The position numbers and the translations under genes are program-made. The notes below the pieces were generated by a model. It was not told the DNA's origin, did not search any database, and worked only from the letters and a program-made list of their open reading frames with translations. DNA of 6,932 nt, from NCBI GenBank assembly GCA_929200175.1, contig CAKMYR010000064.1:1-6932 (forward strand), in the 5' to 3' direction. Positions 1 through 6,257 of the stretch are shown one piece after another; within the stretch, counting starts at the first letter, position 1, and each line of letters opens with the position of its first letter. The DNA is from an uncultured Gammaproteobacteria bacterium (GTDB lineage Bacteria > Pseudomonadota > Gammaproteobacteria > PS1 > Pseudothioglobaceae).

Positions 1-95
1 CCGTTCAAGAGGTTGCCGATAATTTGCCAGATATTGAGTTAGTTACGGCTAACAAATCAATGTTGCCAGACTCTCTAACACTCGCCACAAATTAA
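1..95 (+). CDS. 3' end of an unidentified gene (partial, cut by window start)
   Basis: Only one forward frame (codons beginning at base 3) is open from the window edge; it runs about 30 codons to a TAA at 93-95, ending in the residues SMLPDSLTLATN. The other two forward frames hit stops by bases 22 and 42. The tail is polar and without a membrane segment or a motif I can name. It ends 16 nt before the ATG of the next gene on the same strand, so the two are probably co-transcribed. If the downstream gene is a nuclease, a DNA methyltransferase would be the obvious candidate here, but nothing in these 30 residues shows that; the usual end of a cytosine-5 methyltransferase is not visible. The function is unknown. 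Confidence 0.5.
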   Translation, partial: VQEVADNLPDIELVTANKSMLPDSLTLATN

Positions 96-111
96 GGTAT
101 TAGTAATAAAA

Positions 112-792
112 ATGCGAGATTCCTACGAGCAATTATTTTCCAGAGGTCTTATATCAAAAGATCAGTTATTCGAGTTTGGATTGTCCGAGACAATCTACGT
201 CGATGTCAAAAAGGCTCAAATTGAGTGGGAATCTTTGAAGGATAAAATTCAATTTGGGCAAGAGGTATTTATTAGAGGCTTCGGCAAAAACGCAAAAGGC
301 ACTCATCTTTTTCAGAAATTTTATGAAAACCTTATAGGTAATGATAATATTGTAAAAGATCCAACAAATAATGCTATTCCAACCAAATTGTTACGAAAGT
401 GGACAGGCTATTCAAAATCTGGCGGAAATTCGTTTAAACCAATACGTAACTACCAAATTTCACACGTATTTGGTAAAACAAAAAATGTCTACTGCTTTAC
501 TGCGCCATGGAATATTGTTTATGTACCCAAAATCATAGATCCATTTACTGGTCATGAAGCACAAGGTTCTTACGTGGATGAATACGCACAATTATTTAAA
601 AAAGAAACATTTAAACGCTTTCGTACAATTATCGAAGACTTCAACCAAATAATCTCAAATACTGAATTTCAGTCGCATATCAAAACAGCTGTTGGGTTAA
701 TGAGATACGAAAAAGGAGTTACATCAAATGATATTGAAAAACTTGAAAAAGCAATTAAAACTGAATTTTCACCAATCTATGAAAATATCTAA
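112..792 (+). CDS. Hypothetical protein with HNH-like motif, possible restriction endonuclease
   Basis: This is a soluble, basic 226-aa protein with no signal peptide or membrane segment. The N-terminal third is helical and charged. A lysine-rich middle section (residues 92-110, with GYSKSGGNSFKP) leads into the most distinctive part, residues 113-151: Ile-Ser-His at 116-118, GKTKN at 121-125, APWNIVYVP at 131-139 and DPFTGHEA at 143-150. A His at the end of a strand (H118), an Asn after Trp (N134) and a later His (H148) resemble the beta-beta-alpha-metal (HNH) nuclease fold, which is seen in several type II restriction enzymes and homing nucleases. No paired zinc cysteines are visible. The C-terminal 60 residues are helical and charged. 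The ATG is chosen because it opens the frame; no good ribosome site is seen (TAAGG lies about 14 nt upstream, too far). It follows the upstream partial gene by 16 nt. The nuclease call is inference from motif spacing; a plain hypothetical protein is the safe label. Confidence 0.72.
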   Translation: MRDSYEQLFSRGLISKDQLFEFGLSETIYVDVKKAQIEWESLKDKIQFGQEVFIRGFGKNAKGTHLFQKFYENLIGNDNIVKDPTNNAIPTKLLRKWTGYSKSGGNSFKPIRNYQISHVFGKTKNVYCFTAPWNIVYVPKIIDPFTGHEAQGSYVDEYAQLFKKETFKRFRTIIEDFNQIISNTEFQSHIKTAVGLMRYEKGVTSNDIEKLEKAIKTEFSPIYENI

Positions 793-814
793 AATAATGA
801 AAATAATGGGGCAG

Positions 815-905
815 GCTACTTTAATTTGAATAATTTTAGTAAGAACAATATTTTATGAATATAAAGACACCTAAAAAATTATTCCAGCTGACCCGCTAAA
901 GTGGC
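815..905. repeat. Imperfect inverted repeat, possible insertion-sequence remnant
   Basis: The outer arms GCTACTTTA (815-823) and TAAAGTGGC (897-905) are inverted copies matching at 8 of 9 positions. The inner arms GAATAATTTT (828-837) and AAAATTATTC (875-884) are exact 10-bp inverted copies. A GGGGCAG just outside the left arm (808-814) and a CTGACCC inside the right arm (888-894) are also inverted near-matches (6 of 7), although their order relative to the arms differs. Read on the - strand, the run GCCACTTTAGCGGGTCAGC reminds me of non-coding ends of IS21-type elements, which often carry repeats of that flavour. No transposase sequence or target-site duplication is visible, so the mobile-element origin is a guess; the repeat itself is directly visible. 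Confidence 0.35.
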
Positions 906-1142
906 AATTAAATTCAAATGTTAAGGATCTAAAGTCTTAATCAAGCTGCCAGTTTTTGAAAATGATAGTTATCAATATTTTATTTAGTTTATACATGAAT
1001 TTATTTTTTTATAAATAGTGTAGATATAAATGTACTAACAACAAGTTTACAAAATAGATTCAAATAAAAGTTAGCATTATTCCCTATTAAGTATGAATTT
1101 ATAGTCATGTATTATTTATCTTAGTTAATTTTCCTTGTCTCT

Positions 1143-1169
1143 TGTTTGCTTGAGGATATCAAGCAAACA
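1143..1169 (-). terminator. Hairpin just past the end of the leftward operon, likely terminator
   Basis: TGTTTGCTTGA at 1143-1153 and TCAAGCAAACA at 1159-1169 form a perfect 11-bp stem around a 5-nt loop. It lies 18 nt beyond the stop codon of the DUF3047 gene, where the leftward operon should end. On the - strand the stem is followed by a purine-rich stretch (AAGAGACAAGG) rather than a T run, so it is not a textbook intrinsic terminator in that direction. On the + strand it is followed by a moderately T-rich GGGTTATTTGGGTTTT. It may serve both convergent transcription units, or protect a 3' end. Confidence 0.5.
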
Positions 1170-1187
1170 GGGTTATTTGGGTTTTGA

Positions 1188-1850
1188 TTATTCGCTGCTA
1201 AAAATAATATCGCCGAAAAAACTTTTGGCGGTAGTTTTGGTGTTGTCGGTGTCTACCATTAGGGCTATGCCGTCAATTTCAGTAACATCTTCATCTGGGT
1301 AGAGTTTTTTGAAATCTTCTAGAATATTTCTTTTTTCTTGGTACCATTGATTGGTTTTAGCTGTATTATCTCGTAAGGAAAGCATTTTTGCATTTTTGCC
1401 GGCAAAAGCATTGTTCCATACGGAAAATTGTTTTTGTTGATTTGACCAAACATAGTTAATAGCAATGGTTTTCCAAATAAATAAACCGCCATCTCTAACA
1501 ACATAAATACGAGCGGCATAGTCATCTCCTGATTTTACTGTTTCGTCTTTTGTATCTAGTTTGTTTTGGATTTTCCAGCGCCAACTTAAAAATGGTGTTT
1601 TTGATAAATCAATATCTTTTGAATAAAATAAAGCAGATGCTGTGCCTGAACTCGATGCACCAAGAACTAGTTCGCCGTCTTGTTTTTGTAATTCGTATTT
1701 TGAATTACCTTTAAAGGTTTTTTCTTCCCATTTTTGTAGTTTGTTGTTACTGAAATCACCAATTATAATTTTTTTGTTTTCATCTGCGTTTACTATAAAA
1801 GTTTGCCCAAATATCGTAGCAAATAGGCATAAAGTTAATATTTTTTTCAT
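1188..1850 (-). CDS. Exported DUF3047 domain protein
   Basis: This 220-aa protein has a clear signal peptide: lysines at 2-3, a hydrophobic core at about 4-20 and a likely cleavage after VNA at 20-22, so it should act in the periplasm or beyond. No lipobox is visible. The mature part fits the DUF3047 family by recall of its conserved blocks: SWRWK at 89-93, GDDYAAR at 108-114, INYVW at 131-135, RNILEDF at 174-180, and the acidic DTDNT at 200-204 followed by FGDI at 212-215. This pattern suggests a single beta-sandwich domain. The family function is not known, and the conserved Asp-rich loops could bind metal or carbohydrate, which is inference. The ATG lies only 2 nt after the stop of the preceding hydroxylase gene with no ribosome site of its own, which points to translational coupling. 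It is the last gene of the four-gene operon and is followed by a hairpin. Confidence 0.9.
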   Translation of the reverse strand: MKKILTLCLFATIFGQTFIVNADENKKIIIGDFSNNKLQKWEEKTFKGNSKYELQKQDGELVLGASSSGTASALFYSKDIDLSKTPFLSWRWKIQNKLDTKDETVKSGDDYAARIYVVRDGGLFIWKTIAINYVWSNQQKQFSVWNNAFAGKNAKMLSLRDNTAKTNQWYQEKRNILEDFKKLYPDEDVTEIDGIALMVDTDNTKTTAKSFFGDIIFSSE

Positions 1851-1852
1851 AA

Positions 1853-2647
1853 TTATTTATTATTTTTTAGTTGGTTAAAAGGAAGGAATAGGAGAGAAAA
1901 ATACGAGATAGTTTTTTCATGTTCTTCTAATCCAAGTTTCAAATGACTCAATGGTTGATGTGGTTTTGCTTGATAAGTGGAAAATATTTTATCCCACCAG
2001 ATAAGAAAAAAACCGTAATTTGAGTTGGTTTCAGTTGGTACGGTTGAATGATGAATAAAATGTACATTGGGTGTGATAATAACTTTTTTTAACCAACCAT
2101 CGAGTTTTTTAGGTAAATTGATATTTCCATGATTAAATATAGCGCTACCACTAAGTAATATTGCAAAAATAATTATGGTATACATATCAAAACCAAATAA
2201 TACAATCAATATAGCTTTATAACCTAAAGAAAGAAATATTTCTAATGGGTGAAAACGAATTGCTGTAGTTGCATCAAGAGTCTTATCTGTGTGATGGACT
2301 TTGTGTAGACGCCATAGTATAGGAATGCGATGACTGGCAACGTGTTGTACATAAATTAGAAAATCCAGTAGTAATAAACTGATAACAAGAATAATACTTG
2401 GATGTAATAAAGAAGGCAGATTAAGCCAATAAATTAAACCAATTTGTTGCTCGCTTATTAAATTTGCTAAAGTTACAAGAATGCCTGCTGCAAAAATTTT
2501 AATCAGCACAATATTAGTTAAACCAATACCAATGTTAGTTATCCAGCGAATAAATTTATGTTTATCTTCAAAGCGTATTGGATGCCATCTTTCCAAGCTA
2601 ATGATAAGTAAAAAAATGCTTACACTTATAAGAAGACGATAGTCCAT
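1853..2647 (-). CDS. Sterol desaturase / fatty acid hydroxylase family membrane protein
   Basis: This is a 264-aa integral membrane protein of the fatty acid hydroxylase superfamily, which uses a His-bound di-iron centre and O2 to hydroxylate or desaturate lipids. Hydrophobic segments lie at about 4-18, 38-63, 84-100 and 143-170. The expected His clusters are all present: QHVASH (H102, H106), LHKVHH (H115, H118, H119), H133 in RFHP, H173 in FNHGN, and HFIHH (H196, H199, H200), followed by the family-typical YGFFLIWWDKIF at 211-222. The centre therefore looks intact. The length is ordinary for bacterial members. Substrates in bacteria range over sterols, carotenoids, fatty acids and ether lipids, and the sequence does not say which applies. 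It starts 13 nt after the oxidoreductase stop and ends 2 nt before the DUF3047 ATG, so it is in the same operon; the adjacent flavoprotein could be an electron donor (inference). No ribosome site is visible upstream of the ATG. Confidence 0.93.
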   Translation of the reverse strand: MDYRLLISVSIFLLIISLERWHPIRFEDKHKFIRWITNIGIGLTNIVLIKIFAAGILVTLANLISEQQIGLIYWLNLPSLLHPSIILVISLLLLDFLIYVQHVASHRIPILWRLHKVHHTDKTLDATTAIRFHPLEIFLSLGYKAILIVLFGFDMYTIIIFAILLSGSAIFNHGNINLPKKLDGWLKKVIITPNVHFIHHSTVPTETNSNYGFFLIWWDKIFSTYQAKPHQPLSHLKLGLEEHEKTISYFSLLFLPFNQLKNNK

Positions 2648-2660
2648 ATTTAGGTATTTA

Positions 2661-4121
2661 TTATTTTCTCATCCAAGAGTGAAATTTTTCCAACCATTTC
2701 ATTATTTTTTCGGAAGGTTTGTGGTTTTGTTTCCATTTTCCTGCGACCATTTTGTTAGCTTCTGATAAGGTGGGGTAAATATGGATTGTGCCAAGAAGTT
2801 TATTTAACCCAATCCCTTGTTTCATAGCGATAACATACTCATGAATTAAATCACCAGCGTGCACTCCTACCATACTAGCACCAAGTATTTTATCTTTATT
2901 TGGTTCTGTTAGTACTTTAATCCAACCTTCTTCAGCGCCATCAGCGATATTGCGATCTAAATCATCTAATTCAAATACAGTTACTTCATAAGGAATATTT
3001 TGTTGTTTTGCTTCGGTTTCATTTAATCCAACTTTAGCAACTTCTGGATCGGTAAAAGTTGCCCATGGTATCACTGAATAGTCAATTTTAAATTTTTTAA
3101 ATTTGCCAAATAGGGCATTGACAGCAGCGTACCATGCCATATGTGAGGCAGTGTGAGTAAACTGATAAGGACCGGTTACATCACCAACGGCGTAAATATT
3201 TGGATAATTGGTTGCTAAAAAAGGGTTTGCTTTTATTGTTTGTCGCTCGGTTAATTCAACTTCTAACTCTTCTAGCCCAAAACCGCTAACATTTGCTTTT
3301 CTGCCAATGGCAACAATCAATTCATCAAAAGGGAGTTTAACTATTTTTTCCTCAAATTTACAATGTAGTATTTTTTCGCCGTCCACCACTTCGATTTTAA
3401 CAGCGCTATGACTGGTTAATATATTAATCCCTTCAGAGATAAATTTCTTTTCTATAAAAGCAGAGACATCTTTGTCTTCATTTGGCATAATGCGTGGATT
3501 TCTCTCGATTTGTGTAACTTTAGAACCCAAGCGAGCAAAGGCTTGAGAAAGCTCTGAGCCAATTGGTCCGCCGCCTAAACAAATAATTCGTTTGGGAAGC
3601 TCTCTAATTTCCCAAAGATTTTCAGAAGTTAATGGAGTAATCTTCTCAATTCCTTCAAGCTGCGGAATAAGAGGCGATGCACCTGAGGCAATAATAATAT
3701 TTTTTGTGGTAATAATTTTACCGTTTGCTTCGATCTCCCAAGGAGAAATGATAGTTGCCTTAGCTTGTATCACATTGACTCCTAAGCTAGTAAAACGCTC
3801 GACAGAATCGTGAGGCTCAATTTTTTTAATAATTCGCTGGATTCTTTCCATCACTTCGGCAAAATTTACCTTAGGTTCAATTGCCTCAATACCGTAGTTA
3901 TTTGCTTTACGAAAATAATGAGCAATAGCAGCGGATTTAATTAGTGCTTTACTTGGCACACAGCCTGTATTTAAGCAATCTCCGCCCATTTGATGTTTTT
4001 CAATTAATGTTACCTTAGCTCTTACAATAGCAGCAATATAAGAACTAATCAAACCACCCGAACCAGCTCCAATAACAACAATATTATTATCAAATTGCTT
4101 TGGTTTGGAATAATTTTTCAT
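2661..4121 (-). CDS. FAD-dependent pyridine nucleotide-disulfide oxidoreductase (MerA/Lpd-like)
   Basis: This is a 486-aa class I flavoprotein disulfide reductase. The FAD-binding GxGxxG is at 18-23, the redox pair is C49-x4-C54 in GGDCLNTGCVPSK, the second nucleotide-binding GGGPIG is at 183-188 with an acidic E206 ending the next strand (suggesting NADH rather than NADPH), and the FAD-contacting AVGD is at 311-314. The dimerisation domain fills about 345-486. At the C-terminal active site the usual His-Pro-Thr is Tyr-Pro-Thr (Y449), with E454 retained. There is no N-terminal heavy-metal domain and no C-terminal vicinal cysteine pair, so automatic 'mercuric reductase' labels are doubtful; such enzymes often sit beside TVP38/TMEM64 genes, as here. 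The disulfide or electron acceptor is unknown. I chose the ATG at 4119-4121; a TTG at 4128-4130 in frame would add three residues. Neither has a good ribosome site. The gap to the upstream gene is 14 nt. Confidence 0.93.
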   Translation of the reverse strand: MKNYSKPKQFDNNIVVIGAGSGGLISSYIAAIVRAKVTLIEKHQMGGDCLNTGCVPSKALIKSAAIAHYFRKANNYGIEAIEPKVNFAEVMERIQRIIKKIEPHDSVERFTSLGVNVIQAKATIISPWEIEANGKIITTKNIIIASGASPLIPQLEGIEKITPLTSENLWEIRELPKRIICLGGGPIGSELSQAFARLGSKVTQIERNPRIMPNEDKDVSAFIEKKFISEGINILTSHSAVKIEVVDGEKILHCKFEEKIVKLPFDELIVAIGRKANVSGFGLEELEVELTERQTIKANPFLATNYPNIYAVGDVTGPYQFTHTASHMAWYAAVNALFGKFKKFKIDYSVIPWATFTDPEVAKVGLNETEAKQQNIPYEVTVFELDDLDRNIADGAEEGWIKVLTEPNKDKILGASMVGVHAGDLIHEYVIAMKQGIGLNKLLGTIHIYPTLSEANKMVAGKWKQNHKPSEKIMKWLEKFHSWMRK

Positions 4122-4135
4122 AATCAACAAGTTGT

Positions 4136-4813
4136 TTATTTTTTATATTTTTTTATAAATTCAATTAATTTTTTTGCTGCAATAGGGAAAATACCTAAAA
4201 GTGCAAAAGAAATTAACAAGTTAAAAGAAAGAATATCATTAATCGATTGTAGTTGCGAAATCTGGGTTCCTGCATTGACATATACAATAGTTCCTGCCAA
4301 CATGCCTAATTGACTAACCCAATAAAAGGTGAATACTGGTAATTTAGTAACCCCCATTACCAAGTTGACCACAAAGAAAGGAAAAAGTGGCACTAAGCGC
4401 AAGGTAAAGAGATAGAATGCCCCTTCTTTGGCTAAACCATTATTAATCGGCTCAATTTTGTTTGCAAACTTTTTTTCAATACTTTCTTTTAATAAAAAGC
4501 GTGAGATAAGAAAGGCTAATGTTGCTCCTAAGCTACTTGCAAAAGAAACAACTAAGGTGCCAGCTACTACACCAAAAAAGGCACCAGCAGCAATTGTCAT
4601 CAAGGCAGCCCCTGGTAGAGATAACGCAGTTACAGCAACATAGATTGCAAAAAAACTAATTAATATTAAAATTTGATTTTCAACATACAATTGATTAATT
4701 TTTTCGTGGTGATTTTTAATTTGTTCTAAGGTTAAATATTGCCCTAAATCAAAAACAAAAAATGAACCAACTAAAGCTACAATGACTGCAATTAAAATAA
4801 TTTTTTTCAACAT
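4136..4813 (-). CDS. TVP38/TMEM64 (SNARE-associated, DedA-like) membrane protein
   Basis: This 225-aa inner-membrane protein has an N-terminal hydrophobic anchor at about 4-21, then segments near 47-63, 66-95, 133-155, 160-181 and 196-214, ending in a lysine-rich cytoplasmic tail. The family core is visible: AAGAFFGVVAGT at 75-86, ASSLGATLAFLISR at 92-105, and the re-entrant-type RLVPLFPFFVVNLVMG at 139-154, followed by GTIVYVNAG at 174-182. These are hallmarks of the SNARE_assoc/TVP38 domain shared with DedA and E. coli YdjX and YdjZ. DedA-superfamily members have been implicated in lipid scrambling or flipping and in proton-dependent envelope homeostasis; the role here is inferred. It is the first gene of the four-gene operon: a 97-nt gap with a promoter-like -10 precedes it and the oxidoreductase follows at 14 nt. 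No ribosome site precedes the ATG. Confidence 0.93.
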   Translation of the reverse strand: MLKKIILIAVIVALVGSFFVFDLGQYLTLEQIKNHHEKINQLYVENQILILISFFAIYVAVTALSLPGAALMTIAAGAFFGVVAGTLVVSFASSLGATLAFLISRFLLKESIEKKFANKIEPINNGLAKEGAFYLFTLRLVPLFPFFVVNLVMGVTKLPVFTFYWVSQLGMLAGTIVYVNAGTQISQLQSINDILSFNLLISFALLGIFPIAAKKLIEFIKKYKK

Positions 4814-4841
4814 AAGGGTAAATAAAAAATAATTAATAAAG

Positions 4842-4847
4842 ATTATA
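4842..4847 (-). promoter_or_regulatory. Candidate -10 box for the four-gene operon
   Basis: The - strand reads TATAAT here, an exact sigma-70 -10 consensus, 28 nt upstream of the TVP38 ATG, which would give a leader of about 20 nt. The best -35 match, TAGACA at 4869-4874, agrees with TTGACA at 5 of 6 positions but is 21 nt away, longer than the usual 16-18. At normal spacing only CAAACC is found. A second -10-like TATACT lies at 4878-4883. AT-rich DNA gives such matches by chance, so only the location in the largest gap of the leftward run supports it. Confidence 0.4.
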
Positions 4848-4910
4848 GTTTAATCTTTAAGAAAGGTTTGTCTAAATAGTATAATATATTTTACCTTGGT
4901 TTACTCATTT

Positions 4911-5528
4911 TTATTCGGAGAATGAGTTAAGCGTATGATAGCCAAACCAAATCCGCACAATAGTTGTTGCGATACAAATAACCATAAAACCAAAAGCTAA
5001 TGGTACATAATAATAAGGAAACAAGCAAATTAATGCAAAAAATAGTATTGTTTCTGTACCTTCGGCAAAACCATTCATATAGTGGAAGCCTTTTTGTGGA
5101 AAGTTAATGTTTTTAATTTTAAATTTCTCAGCATAAATGGCAAAGGCAAGAAAACTACATCCGGTTCCCACAAAACTTAGCATTAGTAATAATGATACTG
5201 TAACATTGTTGGGAGATACAAGTGCAAAGCCAACTATAACTGCTTGATAGAAAATAAAATCTAATACAATATCAAGAAATGCACCAGCTGCACTTTCTTC
5301 GCTTTTATATCGAGCAAGCGCTCCATCTAAACCGTCTGCAATTCTATTTAACAGAATTAGGCAAAGTGCGCCCAAGTATTGCTCATAAATAATCAGAACT
5401 ACGCCGAGCATACCCAAGCCAAACCCTCCTAAGGTGATTTGGTAAGGCTTGAGATTGAGGCGTGCCAATTTTTTAACTATCCAATTGAGTGGAGGTTTTA
5501 TGATTTGTAATGAGTATTTATCTAGCAT
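4911..5528 (-). CDS. ynjF: CDP-alcohol phosphatidyltransferase, YnjF-like
   Basis: This 205-aa membrane enzyme of the CDP-alcohol phosphatidyltransferase family would transfer a phosphatidyl group from CDP-diacylglycerol to an alcohol with release of CMP. The complete catalytic signature D-G-x2-D-G-x2-A-R-x8-G-x3-D-x3-D is present: D65, D68, A72-R73, G82, D86 and D90, so the metal-binding site is intact. About six hydrophobic segments follow the usual layout (near 32-48, 52-62, 85-104, 110-131, 160-178, 180-194). The N-terminal MLD start, the LLNR before the motif, the GAFLDIVLDF after it and the GFAEGTETILFF block at 153-164 match my recollection of E. coli YnjF, which is also about 206 aa. 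The alcohol acceptor of YnjF is not established, so the product could be PG, PI or another phospholipid. It follows the ynjD-like gene after 77 nt and is separated by 97 nt from the TVP38 gene. No clear ribosome site is seen. Confidence 0.92.
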   Translation of the reverse strand: MLDKYSLQIIKPPLNWIVKKLARLNLKPYQITLGGFGLGMLGVVLIIYEQYLGALCLILLNRIADGLDGALARYKSEESAAGAFLDIVLDFIFYQAVIVGFALVSPNNVTVSLLLMLSFVGTGCSFLAFAIYAEKFKIKNINFPQKGFHYMNGFAEGTETILFFALICLFPYYYVPLAFGFMVICIATTIVRIWFGYHTLNSFSE

Positions 5529-5550
5529 ATTGAAATAATTTTACTAAAAA

Positions 5551-5573
5551 AACATTTGTTGCAACACTTGTTG
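5551..5573. promoter_or_regulatory. Palindrome and direct repeat in the ynjD-ynjF gap, possible operator
   Basis: AACATTTGTTG at 5551-5561 is repeated as AACACTTGTTG at 5563-5573 (10 of 11 matches, 12-nt period), and the junction contains the exact 10-bp palindrome TGTTGCAACA at 5557-5566. It lies 23-45 nt upstream of the YnjF ATG, where a repressor or activator site would be expected. A -10-like TAAAAT on the - strand lies between it and the ATG, about 15 nt from a TTGCAA, which is short for a -35. No regulator is known to me for this motif; it could be chance. Confidence 0.3.
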
Positions 5574-5605
5574 TAAGAAGTTAATCATTTATAAAGGCTT
5601 ACTTA

Positions 5606-6253
5606 TTATTTATATTGCTCAAAATTAATCACCTTGCCTTCAATGACATCTTGAATGTTATGCGTGACTTGAATAGCAGGAATATTTTGAGCTTTAATCG
5701 TATCAAAAACCCATCGTCTAAACTTGATTTTTAGGTGCTCATCTAATTTAGTAAATGGCTCATCTAATAAAATCACTTTTGGTCTTGAAATTAATGTTCG
5801 TAACAGAGAAACGCGCGAACCTTGACCACCAGACAGAGTATCAATATGAGCTTTATTCATCCCTTTTAAATCTGCTATAGATAACCATTTATTAACTTGT
5901 GTTAATTTTTCTTTCTTGGTTAATTTTGCGTGCATTCCAAACAGTAAATTTTCCTCTACATTCATATGCGGAAACAAAAGTGCTTCTTGAAAAATCATTC
6001 CTACACTGCGTTTTTCTATAGGTACACCAATTATAGATTGACAATCAATTCGTATGTCGCCGCTTAAATTAAAATCAGTAGAAAGACTACCGGTAATCGC
6101 AGAAAGTAAAGTAGTTTTGCCGCATCCAGATGGCCCCATAATGCTAGTAAATTCGCCATTTTCAACGCATAAATTAATATTTTTACATAAAAAAGCATTC
6201 TGCGGATTGGGGGGGTTATTATATCGAATAGTTAGGTTTTCAATTTCAATCAT
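5606..6253 (-). CDS. ynjD: ABC transporter ATP-binding protein, YnjD-like
   Basis: This 215-aa ATPase would power the permease encoded just upstream. All nucleotide-binding motifs are present: Walker A GPSGCGKTT at 40-48, Q-loop glutamine Q89 in FQEALLFPHM, signature LSGGQ at 140-144, Walker B VILLDEP at 160-166 with catalytic E165, D-loop TKLD at 168-171 and switch His H198 in QVTHNIQDV. The FQEALLF block, the LSGGQGSRVSLLRTL helix and the QVTHNIQDV ending resemble E. coli YnjD (217 aa), and the short C-terminus lacks the regulatory domain of longer importer ATPases. The ATG is supported by AAGGA at 6261-6265, 7 nt upstream, the clearest ribosome site in the window. The gene starts 4 nt after the permease stop, so the two are co-translated, and ends in tandem TAA codons. 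The transported substrate of YnjBCD systems is not established. Confidence 0.93.
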   Translation of the reverse strand: MIEIENLTIRYNNPPNPQNAFLCKNINLCVENGEFTSIMGPSGCGKTTLLSAITGSLSTDFNLSGDIRIDCQSIIGVPIEKRSVGMIFQEALLFPHMNVEENLLFGMHAKLTKKEKLTQVNKWLSIADLKGMNKAHIDTLSGGQGSRVSLLRTLISRPKVILLDEPFTKLDEHLKIKFRRWVFDTIKAQNIPAIQVTHNIQDVIEGKVINFEQYK

Positions 6254-6257
6254 TAAT

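Larger units (their letters stand above)
793..1187. other. Intergenic region between convergent genes, no credible gene
   Basis: This gap separates the rightward 226-aa gene from the leftward operon. No frame on either strand carries a believable protein. Bases 808-905 hold an imperfect inverted repeat listed separately. Bases about 961-1130 are extremely AT-rich, with only simple repeats such as ATGAATTTAT at 995 and 1093. Bases 1143-1169 form a strong hairpin, also listed separately. The gap is long compared with the 2-97 nt spacings on the right of the window, and may be the edge of an accessory insertion. Confidence 0.7.

Noticed and set aside
993..1102. Repeated ATGAATTTAT and other AT-rich repeats in the intergenic region
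   Set aside because: Only two copies of a low-complexity word in very AT-rich DNA; expected by chance.
1642..1878. Open frame of 78 codons on the + strand
   Set aside because: It is antisense to the well-supported DUF3047 gene and has no family features. The same applies to the short + strand frames at 3208-3411, 3592-3813, 4095-4313, 4428-4643 and 6054-6269, and to a - strand frame at 1319-1525.
2661..4121. Naming the flavoprotein mercuric reductase (merA)
   Set aside because: No heavy-metal-associated N-terminal domain and no C-terminal vicinal cysteines; no mer genes nearby.
4903..4927. 7-bp inverted repeat (ACTCATT/AATGAGT) spanning the ynjF stop as a terminator
   Set aside because: Weak AT-rich stem with an 11-nt loop and no T run after it; overlaps coding sequence.
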